Below are positions 1-8,124 of a stretch of 64,000 bases of DNA, piece by piece. The translations under genes were made by a program, and so were the position numbers. Source of the DNA: Burkholderiales bacterium (lineage in GTDB: Bacteria; Pseudomonadota; Gammaproteobacteria; Burkholderiales; Burkholderiaceae_C); contig JAGWUS010000008.1 in NCBI GenBank assembly GCA_028868305.1, positions 1-64,000 of the forward strand, read 5' to 3'. The first letter of the stretch is position 1. Every line of letters begins with the position of its first letter. Under the pieces are notes generated by a model that worked only from the letters and a program-made list of their open reading frames with translations, was not told the origin of the DNA and ran no database searches.

Positions 1-476
1 GCTTTCTTTTGCGCCTCGGCATTGAAGGCCATGAAATTGCTGGGCGCAGCGGCGGCCATCCACTGCTCGATGGCAAAGCGAATACGGTTACGGGTTTTGG
101 CATCGGCGTCCACGGCATCGGCCAGGCCCATCATGGTGCGGGCGTTCAGGAGATAGACTGCAGCAGAATAGGCCGCCACTGGATTGCTGCTCCAGGCGGC
201 GTCGGCAAAGCGCTTGTCGCCCTTGGTGTCTGGCGCTTGCATGCCGGTATTGAACAACCCCATGGCCTCCTGCATGTACTGCTGCTGCAGGGCCTGCAGT
301 TTCTCCGGCGCAAAATGCACCTCAGGCATTTTTTGACCGCTTGCCGGCAGGCCGGCACCAGCGGCCCCGATGTCCATGGTTTGAAAGGATTGCACTGCCT
401 TGGACCAACCCTCGGTCATGGATTGCTGGAACTGCTGGGACGCCTGAGTCCAGAATTCGGAGGGGTTTTGCGCCAC
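1..476 (-). CDS. phaC: Class I poly(3-hydroxyalkanoate) synthase, N-terminal part (runs off window start)
   Basis: Minus-strand translation from GTG at 476: MAQNPSEFWTQASQQFQQSMTEGWSKAVQSF...KGDKRFADAAWSSNPVAAYSAAVYLLNARTMMGLADAVD, typical PhaC N-terminus; open to the window edge. Confidence 0.82.
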   Translation of the reverse strand, partial: MAQNPSEFWTQASQQFQQSMTEGWSKAVQSFQTMDIGAAGAGLPASGQKMPEVHFAPEKLQALQQQYMQEAMGLFNTGMQAPDTKGDKRFADAAWSSNPVAAYSAAVYLLNARTMMGLADAVDADAKTRNRIRFAIEQWMAAAAPSNFMAFNAEAQKK

Positions 477-568
477 GGTATCTCCTGTTTTTAGTGAAAT
501 GAGTCTACCCCTGAAGTATCTCAGGGTAAGCCCTACGATATCCTGACATTCTGCTATTCCAATACGAC

Positions 569-844
569 ATGTACATCATTCCCATTGCCTGGATTTACGT
601 TGCCCTGATGATGAGCGTGGCGGAGGCCACCAACTCCAACGGAACAGTACTGGGTGCCGTGGTGACTTTCCTGCTCTACGGGGCATTGCCCGTCAGTCTG
701 GTGCTGTATTTCATGGGCACACCGGCGCGCAAACGCCGGATCCGGGAACGCGAAGCAGCCGTGCGTGCGGCAGCATCACTCCAGCCAGATGCAGGCAGCC
801 TGCCGGCCACTGATCCGGTCCCGGCGGTGCGAAAAGAACCGTGA
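569..844 (+). CDS. Small hypothetical membrane protein
   Basis: 91-aa ORF with two hydrophobic segments followed by a basic tail. Confidence 0.5.
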   Translation: MYIIPIAWIYVALMMSVAEATNSNGTVLGAVVTFLLYGALPVSLVLYFMGTPARKRRIREREAAVRAAASLQPDAGSLPATDPVPAVRKEP

Positions 845-1573
845 GGGATTGCCTGCAGTGCACCATTCGGGCCCGCTGTCGTTCCCGAACACCCGGCGGA
901 CTCCCAGTGCGTTGAGCCGTTGACGCGCCAGGCCAGCCAGATCGGCCAGCCATTTGTCATTCCCCAGCGGCTGGAAGCAACGGGCCGCATCCATACTGTG
1001 CGCGACAAATGCGGCCCGTACTTCTTCGCCCACCTCGAACGCACCCGGACCAATGCAGGGCCCCAGCCACGCTATCACTTCCATAGCTGGTTGCGCAACA
1101 TCCGTGCGGGCTATGGCATCAAAACACTTAAAAACCGCTTCCAGAACGCCCGTTCCATGCGTTCCTGCCAGTCCACGCCACCCCGCATGTGCGGCCGCGA
1201 CCATCTGCCCTGCCGTGTCACAGAGCAGGACCGGCAGACAGTCCGCCACCATCACCGTGCAGGCGAGGCCGATCTGGGTGGTGCAGGCCGCGTCCGCAGC
1301 GCGTCCGTCAGGCAAGTCCGTCGACAGGGTCAAGACCTCACAGCCGTGCACCTGATTCATGAAGACGGGCCTGGCCGCCACCGCCTGCTGCAAAACGCGC
1401 CGGTTGTGTTGCACCCGCTGCGCATCATCGCCCACATGGCCCCCCAGGTTCAGGCTATCCCAGGGCGCCGTCGAGATGCCACCGGCTCGCGTGGTGCACA
1501 GTGCCTTGACCCGCGCCGGGGCCGGCCACTGTGGCACCAACCAGTCAGCAGGGTGGGCGGCCAAGGACTTCAC
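776..1573 (-). CDS. pgeF: Peptidoglycan editing factor / polyphenol oxidase (laccase domain, YfiH family)
   Basis: 265-aa ORF: TTRAGGIS...NLGGHVGDD..QVHG...ADCLPVLLCD..AHAGWRGLAGT...LGPCIGP. Confidence 0.9.
   Translation of the reverse strand: MKSLAAHPADWLVPQWPAPARVKALCTTRAGGISTAPWDSLNLGGHVGDDAQRVQHNRRVLQQAVAARPVFMNQVHGCEVLTLSTDLPDGRAADAACTTQIGLACTVMVADCLPVLLCDTAGQMVAAAHAGWRGLAGTHGTGVLEAVFKCFDAIARTDVAQPAMEVIAWLGPCIGPGAFEVGEEVRAAFVAHSMDAARCFQPLGNDKWLADLAGLARQRLNALGVRRVFGNDSGPEWCTAGNPSRFFSHRRDRISGRQAACIWLE
1069..1125 (+). repeat. 57-bp interspersed repeat, copy E (inside pgeF, antisense to the CDS)
   Basis: ACGCTATCACTTCCATAGCTGGTTGCGCAACATCCGTGCGGGCTATGGCATCAAAAC aligns without gaps to the other copies; strongest over the first 43 columns. 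Confidence 0.65.
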
Positions 1574-2235
1574 CCGGCAAAGTCAGGGCAATTCGCAGGC
1601 TGCGCGTCCTGAAAAGCCCTGAGTTGCATGCATGCATCGAAGGCGGCCATGGTGCGTGGCAAACCGTCCAGGATCACGTTGAAGCGTTGACCGTTGAAAA
1701 TTTGTGGCACCAGCAGGCAATCTGCCATTGTGGGGGTCGCTCCGAAACAGTAGCGTGAGGCCGGGTGACCGGCGGCCGAGCGAAGTGCATCCTGCGCCAG
1801 CAACAGCCGTTCAAAAGACTCCAGACCCTCACGTACCCAGTGGCGATACCAGGTATTTTTGGTTTCTTCATCCACTTTCAGCTCGCGACTCAGGTACTTG
1901 AGCACACGCAGATTGTTCAGGGGATGAATCTCGCAAGCCACAGACTGTGCCAGAGCCCGTACCTGCGCCCTGCCCCATGCGTCCTCGGGCAACAGCGGCG
2001 GTTCCGGTCGGGTCTCGTCCAGGTATTCGATGATGGCCATGGATTGCGACAGGCTGTGGCCATCAATCTCCAGCATCGGCACCAGGACTTCGGGTGAGCG
2101 GGACCGATAGGCATCCAGCTGGTGCTCTCCTGTGAGCAGATTTACCGCCGCATATTCATACGGAAGCCCCTTGAGCGCCAGCGCAATACGCACGCGAAAT
2201 GAGGCAGAAGAGCGAAAGTAGTTATGGAGCTTCAT
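1570..2235 (-). CDS. maiA: Maleylacetoacetate isomerase (zeta-class GST)
   Basis: MKLHNYFRSSASFRVRIALALKGLPYEY...; SSxS/CxVRIAL zeta-GST motif. Confidence 0.9.
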   Translation of the reverse strand: MKLHNYFRSSASFRVRIALALKGLPYEYAAVNLLTGEHQLDAYRSRSPEVLVPMLEIDGHSLSQSMAIIEYLDETRPEPPLLPEDAWGRAQVRALAQSVACEIHPLNNLRVLKYLSRELKVDEETKNTWYRHWVREGLESFERLLLAQDALRSAAGHPASRYCFGATPTMADCLLVPQIFNGQRFNVILDGLPRTMAAFDACMQLRAFQDAQPANCPDFAG

Positions 2236-2339
2236 GACCGCAAGGATATACCGGCCGGCCCCAAACAACCCTCCGCCAAGCCCGTTACCATTGCATCTTC
2301 AGGTCGCCTTGCGTTGGGGCGACGCGCATTGGAGATCCC

Positions 2340-2642
2340 ATGATTCTTGAACTCGCCGAGATCCGCATCCAGCCGGACCAGAATGCTGCCTTTGACGAAG
2401 CCATCGCACGCGGATTGCGCGACGTAATCAGCCATGCCAGGGGCTTCAAGGGCTATAAAGTTAACAAAGGCATTGAGAACCCCGAGCGTTACATCCTGCA
2501 AATATTTTGGGACACGCTGGAGGATCACACGGTGGGTTTCCGCCAGTCGGATGCATTTACGCAGTGGCGCGCCATCGTTGGCCCCTTCTTTGCGGCTCCA
2601 CCCCTAGTTGAGCATTTTGACCTGCTGACCAAATCCGCTTAA
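2340..2642 (+). CDS. Antibiotic biosynthesis monooxygenase (ABM)-fold protein
   Basis: 100 aa, MILELAEIRIQPDQNAAFDEAIARGL...; ferredoxin-like ABM pattern. Confidence 0.7.
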   Translation: MILELAEIRIQPDQNAAFDEAIARGLRDVISHARGFKGYKVNKGIENPERYILQIFWDTLEDHTVGFRQSDAFTQWRAIVGPFFAAPPLVEHFDLLTKSA

Positions 2643-2664
2643 ACCTTCATCCAGGACCTGAACC

Positions 2665-3360
2665 ATGTCATATCTGTTTGCCCCCCCTGCCGTTGTGTCG
2701 GTCCCGGTCATGGGCCTGACCGAAGGTTTCCCCGTTCACCGCATCTACTGCGTTGGCCGCAATTACGAGGAGCATGCCAAGGAGATGGGTTTCACCGGTC
2801 GCGAGCCGCCATTCTTCTTTCTGAAGCCTGCAGATGCAGTGGTCGTAGCCGTGCCCGGGCAGATCACTTCGGTCCCCTATCCAACGCTTACCAACAACCT
2901 GCACCATGAGATCGAACTGGTGGTGGCCATTGGTACTGGCGGCAGCAATATTCTCGCCGCTGACGCGCACAAGCACATCTACGGTTACGCTGTGGGCCTG
3001 GATATGACACGCCGCGACCTGCAAAACGATATGAAGAAACAGGGCCGCCCCTGGTGCATTGGCAAGGCATTTGATCACTCCGCCCCCATGGGCCCCATCA
3101 CGCCTGCAGCGCAGGTGCCAAACATCAACCAGGCGGAGATTGCACTGAAGGTCAACGGCAAAGACCGCCAGCGCAGCAACGTGTCCCGACTGATCTGGAA
3201 CGTTGCCGAGACCATTGAACAACTGTCTGCGGCCTGGACGCTGCAGCCGGGTGACCTGATATTTACCGGCACACCGGAAGGTGTCGCTGCGGTCGTGCGT
3301 GACGACCTTCTGGCTGGCAGCGTGCAGGGGTTGGAGCCAATCGAAGTTCGACTGGCCTGA
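2665..3360 (+). CDS. Fumarylacetoacetate hydrolase family protein
   Basis: IYCVGRNYEEHAKEMG...PFFFLKPADAVV...HHEIELVVAIG...GYAVGLDMTRRDLQ...FTGTPEGVAAV. Confidence 0.9.
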   Translation: MSYLFAPPAVVSVPVMGLTEGFPVHRIYCVGRNYEEHAKEMGFTGREPPFFFLKPADAVVVAVPGQITSVPYPTLTNNLHHEIELVVAIGTGGSNILAADAHKHIYGYAVGLDMTRRDLQNDMKKQGRPWCIGKAFDHSAPMGPITPAAQVPNINQAEIALKVNGKDRQRSNVSRLIWNVAETIEQLSAAWTLQPGDLIFTGTPEGVAAVVRDDLLAGSVQGLEPIEVRLA

Positions 3361-3381
3361 CGGAAAAGGATTGCGCAGCCC

Positions 3382-3927
3382 ATGCTCCAACACCCGATCA
3401 AACACTGTCGCCAGTGCGGTACCGCAGTGGCCTACCGGGTTCCCGATGATGGCGACACTAAAGAGCGTGCAGTGTGTCCCTCGTGCGCCACGATTCACTA
3501 CGAAAACCCGCTCAATGTCGTAGGCACAGTGCCCCACTGGGGGGACAAGGTGCTGCTGTGCAAGCGCAATATCGAGCCACGCCGGGGCAAGTGGACGCTT
3601 CCGGCGGGGTTCATGGAACTGAACGAAACGACTGCCGAGGGCGCTGCTCGCGAGACCGACGAAGAGGCGGGCGCACAGTTTGAAATGCAGGGGCTTTTTA
3701 CCCTGCTCAACGTGGCACGCGTGGGGCAAGTGCATTTGTTCTACCGGGCACGTCTGACCAGTGACCAATTCAGCCCAGGCCATGAAACCATCGAGGCCCG
3801 TCTGTTTGCCGAAAATGAAGTTCCCTGGGATGACATCGCCTTCCGGACCGTCAAGGAAACCCTGGAACGCTACTTTGCCGATCGCCGCTCCGGTGACTTT
3901 GGCGTTCATACCATCGATATTGTGTAG
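3382..3927 (+). CDS. NUDIX hydrolase with N-terminal zinc ribbon
   Basis: CRQCGTAV..CPSCATIHYENP and GFMELNETTAEGAARETDEEAG Nudix box. Confidence 0.9.
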   Translation: MLQHPIKHCRQCGTAVAYRVPDDGDTKERAVCPSCATIHYENPLNVVGTVPHWGDKVLLCKRNIEPRRGKWTLPAGFMELNETTAEGAARETDEEAGAQFEMQGLFTLLNVARVGQVHLFYRARLTSDQFSPGHETIEARLFAENEVPWDDIAFRTVKETLERYFADRRSGDFGVHTIDIV

Positions 3928-3930
3928 CCG

Positions 3931-5373
3931 ATGCTCCCTTGTTTTGTCATGCTGGATCTGGAGACCACAGGTGGCAATGCAGTGCATGACCGCATCACCG
4001 AAATAGCGGCAGTCCGCATGGAGCACGGCCGGGAGGTGGCCCGCTGGAGCACCCTGGTGAACCCGGGTGTGCGCATTCCCCCGTTCATTCAGAATCTGAC
4101 CGGTATCACCGATGCCATGGTCGAAGACGCGCCTGCATTCGCCGACGTAGCTGAGACCCTTCTCGCCATGCTGGAAGGCGCTGTCCTGGTGGCCCACAAC
4201 GTGCGTTTCGACCACGGCTTTCTGCTCAATGAGCTGGCGCGACTGGATATTGCGCTCAAGGTCAGGACCTTGTGTACGGTCCGCCTTTCGCGCAAGCTGT
4301 ATCCACAGCACAAGGGCCACGGTTTGGACGCCATCCTGCGTCGCCATGGCCTGCACACGCAATCCCGCCACCGCGCCATGGGCGATGTGGAGGTGGTGCT
4401 GGCCTGGCTCAATATTGCCGCTCAGGAGCTTGGCACCCTCACCCTGCAACGTGAGGCCACTGCGCTTCTGCAGGGCAGCGCCAGTCTCCCACCTAACCTG
4501 GAGACCTCCGTATCCGACATACCGGACTCGCCCGGCGTGTACCTGTTCTATGGTGAAAACCCGCTGCCCCTGTACATCGGAAAAAGCATCAACATGCGGA
4601 CACGGGTGATGTCGCACTTCCAGTCCGCGTCCAAAGTGGCGCGCGAGATGCGCATCTTGCAGGAAATACGCCGGGTTGAATGGCGACCGACGGCTGGTGA
4701 ACTCGGAGCACTGTTGCTGGAATCGCGGCTGGTCAAGGAGTTGCAACCGGTCTACAACCGCCAGTTGCGCCTTGAGCGGCAACTGCTTGCCTGGAAACTG
4801 AAGCACGATCCTGCAGCCTCCCCGCTCGTTGTTCTGACCCGCATGGACGAGGTGACCCCACAAGACTTCAAACATCTGTATGGCACCTACCGCTCAAAAC
4901 GCCAGGCAGTCGAGGCCTTGCAATGCCTGGTACAGATGCACCAGTTATGCCCACGGGCAGTGGGCCTGGAGTCTGGAAAAGGCGCCTGCTTTGCTCACCA
5001 GATCGGGAGGTGCAAGGGGATCTGCGCAGACCATGAGACACCCGGATCGCACTATCTGCGTCTGCAAATGGCACTGGCTCAGCACAAGCTGCATACCTGG
5101 CCGCATCCCGGCCCCATTGGCATTCGAGAGCAACATGCGACCACCGGAAGGACGGAAATCCATGTGTTTGACCAGTGGTGCCACCTCGCCACAGTGCAGG
5201 ATGAAGCAGAACTGGCAGAAGCACTCAGCACAGGCTATTCGCTTGCGTTTGACCTGGATACCTACAGACTCCTGCACAAACGCTTGGGTGAAGCCCAGGG
5301 GCATGAGAGGACGCTCATGCAACTGGGAGCAACAGAGTTACTGAAAACCACTTCGCGCCATGCGAGAATGTAA
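3931..5373 (+). CDS. DEDDh 3'-5' exonuclease fused to a GIY-YIG (UvrC/Cho-like) nuclease domain
   Basis: MLPCFVMLDLETTGGNAVHDRITEIAAV (DnaQ-type) followed by DSPGVYLFYGENPLPLYIGKSINMRTRVMSHF (GIY-YIG). Confidence 0.88.
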   Translation: MLPCFVMLDLETTGGNAVHDRITEIAAVRMEHGREVARWSTLVNPGVRIPPFIQNLTGITDAMVEDAPAFADVAETLLAMLEGAVLVAHNVRFDHGFLLNELARLDIALKVRTLCTVRLSRKLYPQHKGHGLDAILRRHGLHTQSRHRAMGDVEVVLAWLNIAAQELGTLTLQREATALLQGSASLPPNLETSVSDIPDSPGVYLFYGENPLPLYIGKSINMRTRVMSHFQSASKVAREMRILQEIRRVEWRPTAGELGALLLESRLVKELQPVYNRQLRLERQLLAWKLKHDPAASPLVVLTRMDEVTPQDFKHLYGTYRSKRQAVEALQCLVQMHQLCPRAVGLESGKGACFAHQIGRCKGICADHETPGSHYLRLQMALAQHKLHTWPHPGPIGIREQHATTGRTEIHVFDQWCHLATVQDEAELAEALSTGYSLAFDLDTYRLLHKRLGEAQGHERTLMQLGATELLKTTSRHARM

Positions 5374-5392
5374 AAAAGTGTTAGAGGCGCTT

Positions 5393-7171
5393 ATGAGATT
5401 CAAAGTTATCGTTTTAGGGACCATGCTGGCAAGCGCCGCGTTGGGTAGCGCCGCCATGACTTTGGGCAGAGCGCGCGGTGCGGCCTGGATCGGCCAGCCG
5501 CTCTCGCTGACTGTGCCAGTGCAACTCGACGCCGGGCAAGCGGCAGCAACGCTGTGCCCTGAGGCGGACGTGTTCCACGCTGAAAACAAGGTGGAATCCA
5601 GCAAAGTGTCGGTTGCAATTGAGCCCACGGCACAAGCTGACGGTGTCAACCTTCGGATTAGCTCGTCGGCAACCATTGACGAGCCCGTTGTCACCGTTTA
5701 CCTTCGCGCGGGTTGCACCCAGAAAACGACTCGCCGGTTCGTTCTGCTGGCCGACTATCCGAGCGAGACAGTTGCCCCAGTTGCGACAGCGCCAAACACT
5801 GCAATCGTCACACCAGAGTCCACACCCGTCAAAATAGCGGAAGCAAAAGCTGACATGGCAGTCACAGCCCCATCGACTGCGCCGACGGCCCCGGAGCGTC
5901 CGCGCAAGACTGCCACAACACCGCCAGCCAAACGCTCGCCAGCAAAAGCCACTGTGACGGCGGCTGCCCCTGCTAGTGGAGAGAAGGCCGCTGTTGCTTC
6001 CCGGCCAGCCGCCAGCAGTCCCGCCAGGGCAGGCACTGCACCGTCCACCAAAACCGGAGATGGCACGCGTTCGCGCCTGAAACTAGATCCATTGGAAAAT
6101 CTGGCTGAACGCATCAAGACGCTGGAGGCCACCACGCCAACAGTCCCGCTCGAGGAGATGGTGCGGGATTCACAGCGCATTCAGCAACTGCAAACGGATG
6201 TGAAAGCCCTGCTGGAACAGGCGGCAAAAAATGAAGCCAGTCTGCTTGCCATGCGCCAGCGCCTGGAGAAAGCTGAATCGGAACAGGTATCCATGGGCCT
6301 TGTCTGGGCTCTGGGTGCCTTAGTACTCCTTTGTATAGGCGCAATTGTCATACTCTGGAATCGGAAATCTGAACTCAGTGCCTGGCAACAGAGCGTGCAG
6401 GATGCCACTCCCAGCGCTCCACTGCATTCGGTTGCGTCGCAACCGGAACCCGTCAAGTCAGAGCCAGTGCCAGTGCGTGCCGCCACCTCAAATACTTTCA
6501 CGCTGAAAAAAGAGATTGCGCCCCCCCACATGGACGTCGATGTCAACTTGATGGACATGGACTCGGATTTCAGCAAACTGATTGCACCCGCAGTGCCTCA
6601 TCCAGCTACTGTCATTGCGCCGATCTACCCTTCACGATCCACAGAAAGCCGATTGCCCCATCTAGACTATTACTCGGAGGGAATTGCTGACGTCCTCCAG
6701 CAGGCAGAGTTTTTCGAGAAACTGGGCAAACTGGACCAGGCCATCGATGTACTGGAACAGCGTATTCGACTGGGTAAGCAGGATGCGCCGCTTTTGTATA
6801 TGGATCTGTTGCGCATCGCACATGCCCATGATCTCAAGACAGATTTCCGGCAGTTCCGGGACGAATTCGAACAGTCATTTAACGTGAACGTGCCAGAATT
6901 TGTATTGTTCCGTGACACGGGCCGAAGCCTAGAGAGCTACCTCTCACTAACGCAGCATATCTGCCAGAACTGGCCGACCCCTGCAGCACTGGAAATGATC
7001 GAAACCTGTGTGGTCAGGGACCCGTGGGAGAAAAATGCCGAACCCTTTGACATAGGTGCTTTCAGCGAACTGATCCTGCTGCACGGGCTGCTCACCCGTA
7101 TTCTCAAGGCGGCCGGAACAAACGGCGCTGAGGAAGCGGCGAATGCCGGGCACGTGGACATCCCAACGTAA
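5393..7171 (+). CDS. FimV/HubP-like inner-membrane protein
   Basis: N-terminal export/beta domain, Pro/Ala/Thr-rich linker, coiled coil, single TM (GLVWALGALVLLCIGAIVILW), C-terminal TPR-like/FimV-type region. Confidence 0.6.
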   Translation: MRFKVIVLGTMLASAALGSAAMTLGRARGAAWIGQPLSLTVPVQLDAGQAAATLCPEADVFHAENKVESSKVSVAIEPTAQADGVNLRISSSATIDEPVVTVYLRAGCTQKTTRRFVLLADYPSETVAPVATAPNTAIVTPESTPVKIAEAKADMAVTAPSTAPTAPERPRKTATTPPAKRSPAKATVTAAAPASGEKAAVASRPAASSPARAGTAPSTKTGDGTRSRLKLDPLENLAERIKTLEATTPTVPLEEMVRDSQRIQQLQTDVKALLEQAAKNEASLLAMRQRLEKAESEQVSMGLVWALGALVLLCIGAIVILWNRKSELSAWQQSVQDATPSAPLHSVASQPEPVKSEPVPVRAATSNTFTLKKEIAPPHMDVDVNLMDMDSDFSKLIAPAVPHPATVIAPIYPSRSTESRLPHLDYYSEGIADVLQQAEFFEKLGKLDQAIDVLEQRIRLGKQDAPLLYMDLLRIAHAHDLKTDFRQFRDEFEQSFNVNVPEFVLFRDTGRSLESYLSLTQHICQNWPTPAALEMIETCVVRDPWEKNAEPFDIGAFSELILLHGLLTRILKAAGTNGAEEAANAGHVDIPT

Positions 7172-7204
7172 CCCCCCAGATTTGCTGCCTGGAGGCTTTT
7201 CGAT

Positions 7205-7654
7205 TCATTCAGCAACCGCCAGCAACTCACGAATTTCGAATAGTTCCCTTCGGAATTGCATCAACTGACCTGCGGAGTCGTCCAGCACATCGAGTGACTC
7301 GCTGTCTTCAAAGTCATCCAGATCAGCGTCTTCAACTTCGAGGACTTCAACACCATCAAGCATGACCTCGCCATTGCGCTTCTTGTCACGCTCACTTTGC
7401 AACAACTCCTGCATCTTGTTGCGCGCACCGCTAATGGTGAAGCCCTGGTCATACAGCAGGTCACGGATGCGGCGAATCATCAAAACTTCATGGTGCTGGT
7501 AATAGCGGCGGTTGCCGCGCCGCTTCATCGGGCGCAACTGCGTGAACTCCTGCTCCCAATACCGTAGCACGTGAGGTTTGACACCGCACAAGTCACCCAC
7601 TTCACCGATGGTGAAATAGCGTTTGGCAGGAATGGGGGGGAGACTTTTCTCCAT
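7205..7654 (-). CDS. MerR family transcriptional regulator
   Basis: KRYFTIGEVGDLCGVKPHVLRYWEQEFTQLRPMKRRGNRRYYQ. Confidence 0.9.
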   Translation of the reverse strand: MEKSLPPIPAKRYFTIGEVGDLCGVKPHVLRYWEQEFTQLRPMKRRGNRRYYQHHEVLMIRRIRDLLYDQGFTISGARNKMQELLQSERDKKRNGEVMLDGVEVLEVEDADLDDFEDSESLDVLDDSAGQLMQFRRELFEIRELLAVAE

Positions 7655-7757
7655 TGAAATCAATGCTGTACGGGGCAAAGTGTAGAGGTTACTCTAACTT
7701 TCGGGCCAGCGCAAAGCCTGATCGTCAGGCAGCGATAAATTTCCCGGCAACTGTTGC

Positions 7758-8093
7758 TTAATTTACGGAAACGACTTTGCTTTCGTCCTGGATCTGCTCT
7801 TTGAGCTTATGGCTTGCGTGGAATGTGACCACGCGCCGGGCCTGTATGGGAATAGATTCGCCTGTTCGTGGGTTGCGACCGGGACGCGGCGCCTTGGTAC
7901 GGATCTGGAAATTGCCAAAACCGGAGATTTTGACGTCCGTTCCATCCACCAGACTTGCTGAAATCAGGTCAAAAAAAGCGTCAATCATGTCCTTGGACTC
8001 ACGCTTGTTCAGACCGATCTGTTCAAACAGCAAATCGGCCAGTTGGGCTTTGGTCAGTGCTGGTGTTTCCAGGCTTTCAACAGAAAAATCCAT
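7758..8093 (-). CDS. ihfA: Integration host factor subunit alpha
   Basis: LTKAQLADLLFEQIGLNKRESKDMIDAFFDLISASLVDGTDVKISGFGNFQIRTKAPRPGRNPRTGE; downstream of pheT. Confidence 0.95.
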   Translation of the reverse strand: MDFSVESLETPALTKAQLADLLFEQIGLNKRESKDMIDAFFDLISASLVDGTDVKISGFGNFQIRTKAPRPGRNPRTGESIPIQARRVVTFHASHKLKEQIQDESKVVSVN

Positions 8094-8124
8094 GGTCTCA
8101 GGTCCTCCGTTTCCGTCACTGATA

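Noticed and set aside
2668-4875. 735-aa ORF on the minus strand opposite the FAH, NUDIX and exonuclease genes
   Set aside because: Fully antisense to three well-supported genes; Gln/His/Val-rich composition typical of a GC-rich shadow frame; no recognisable domain.
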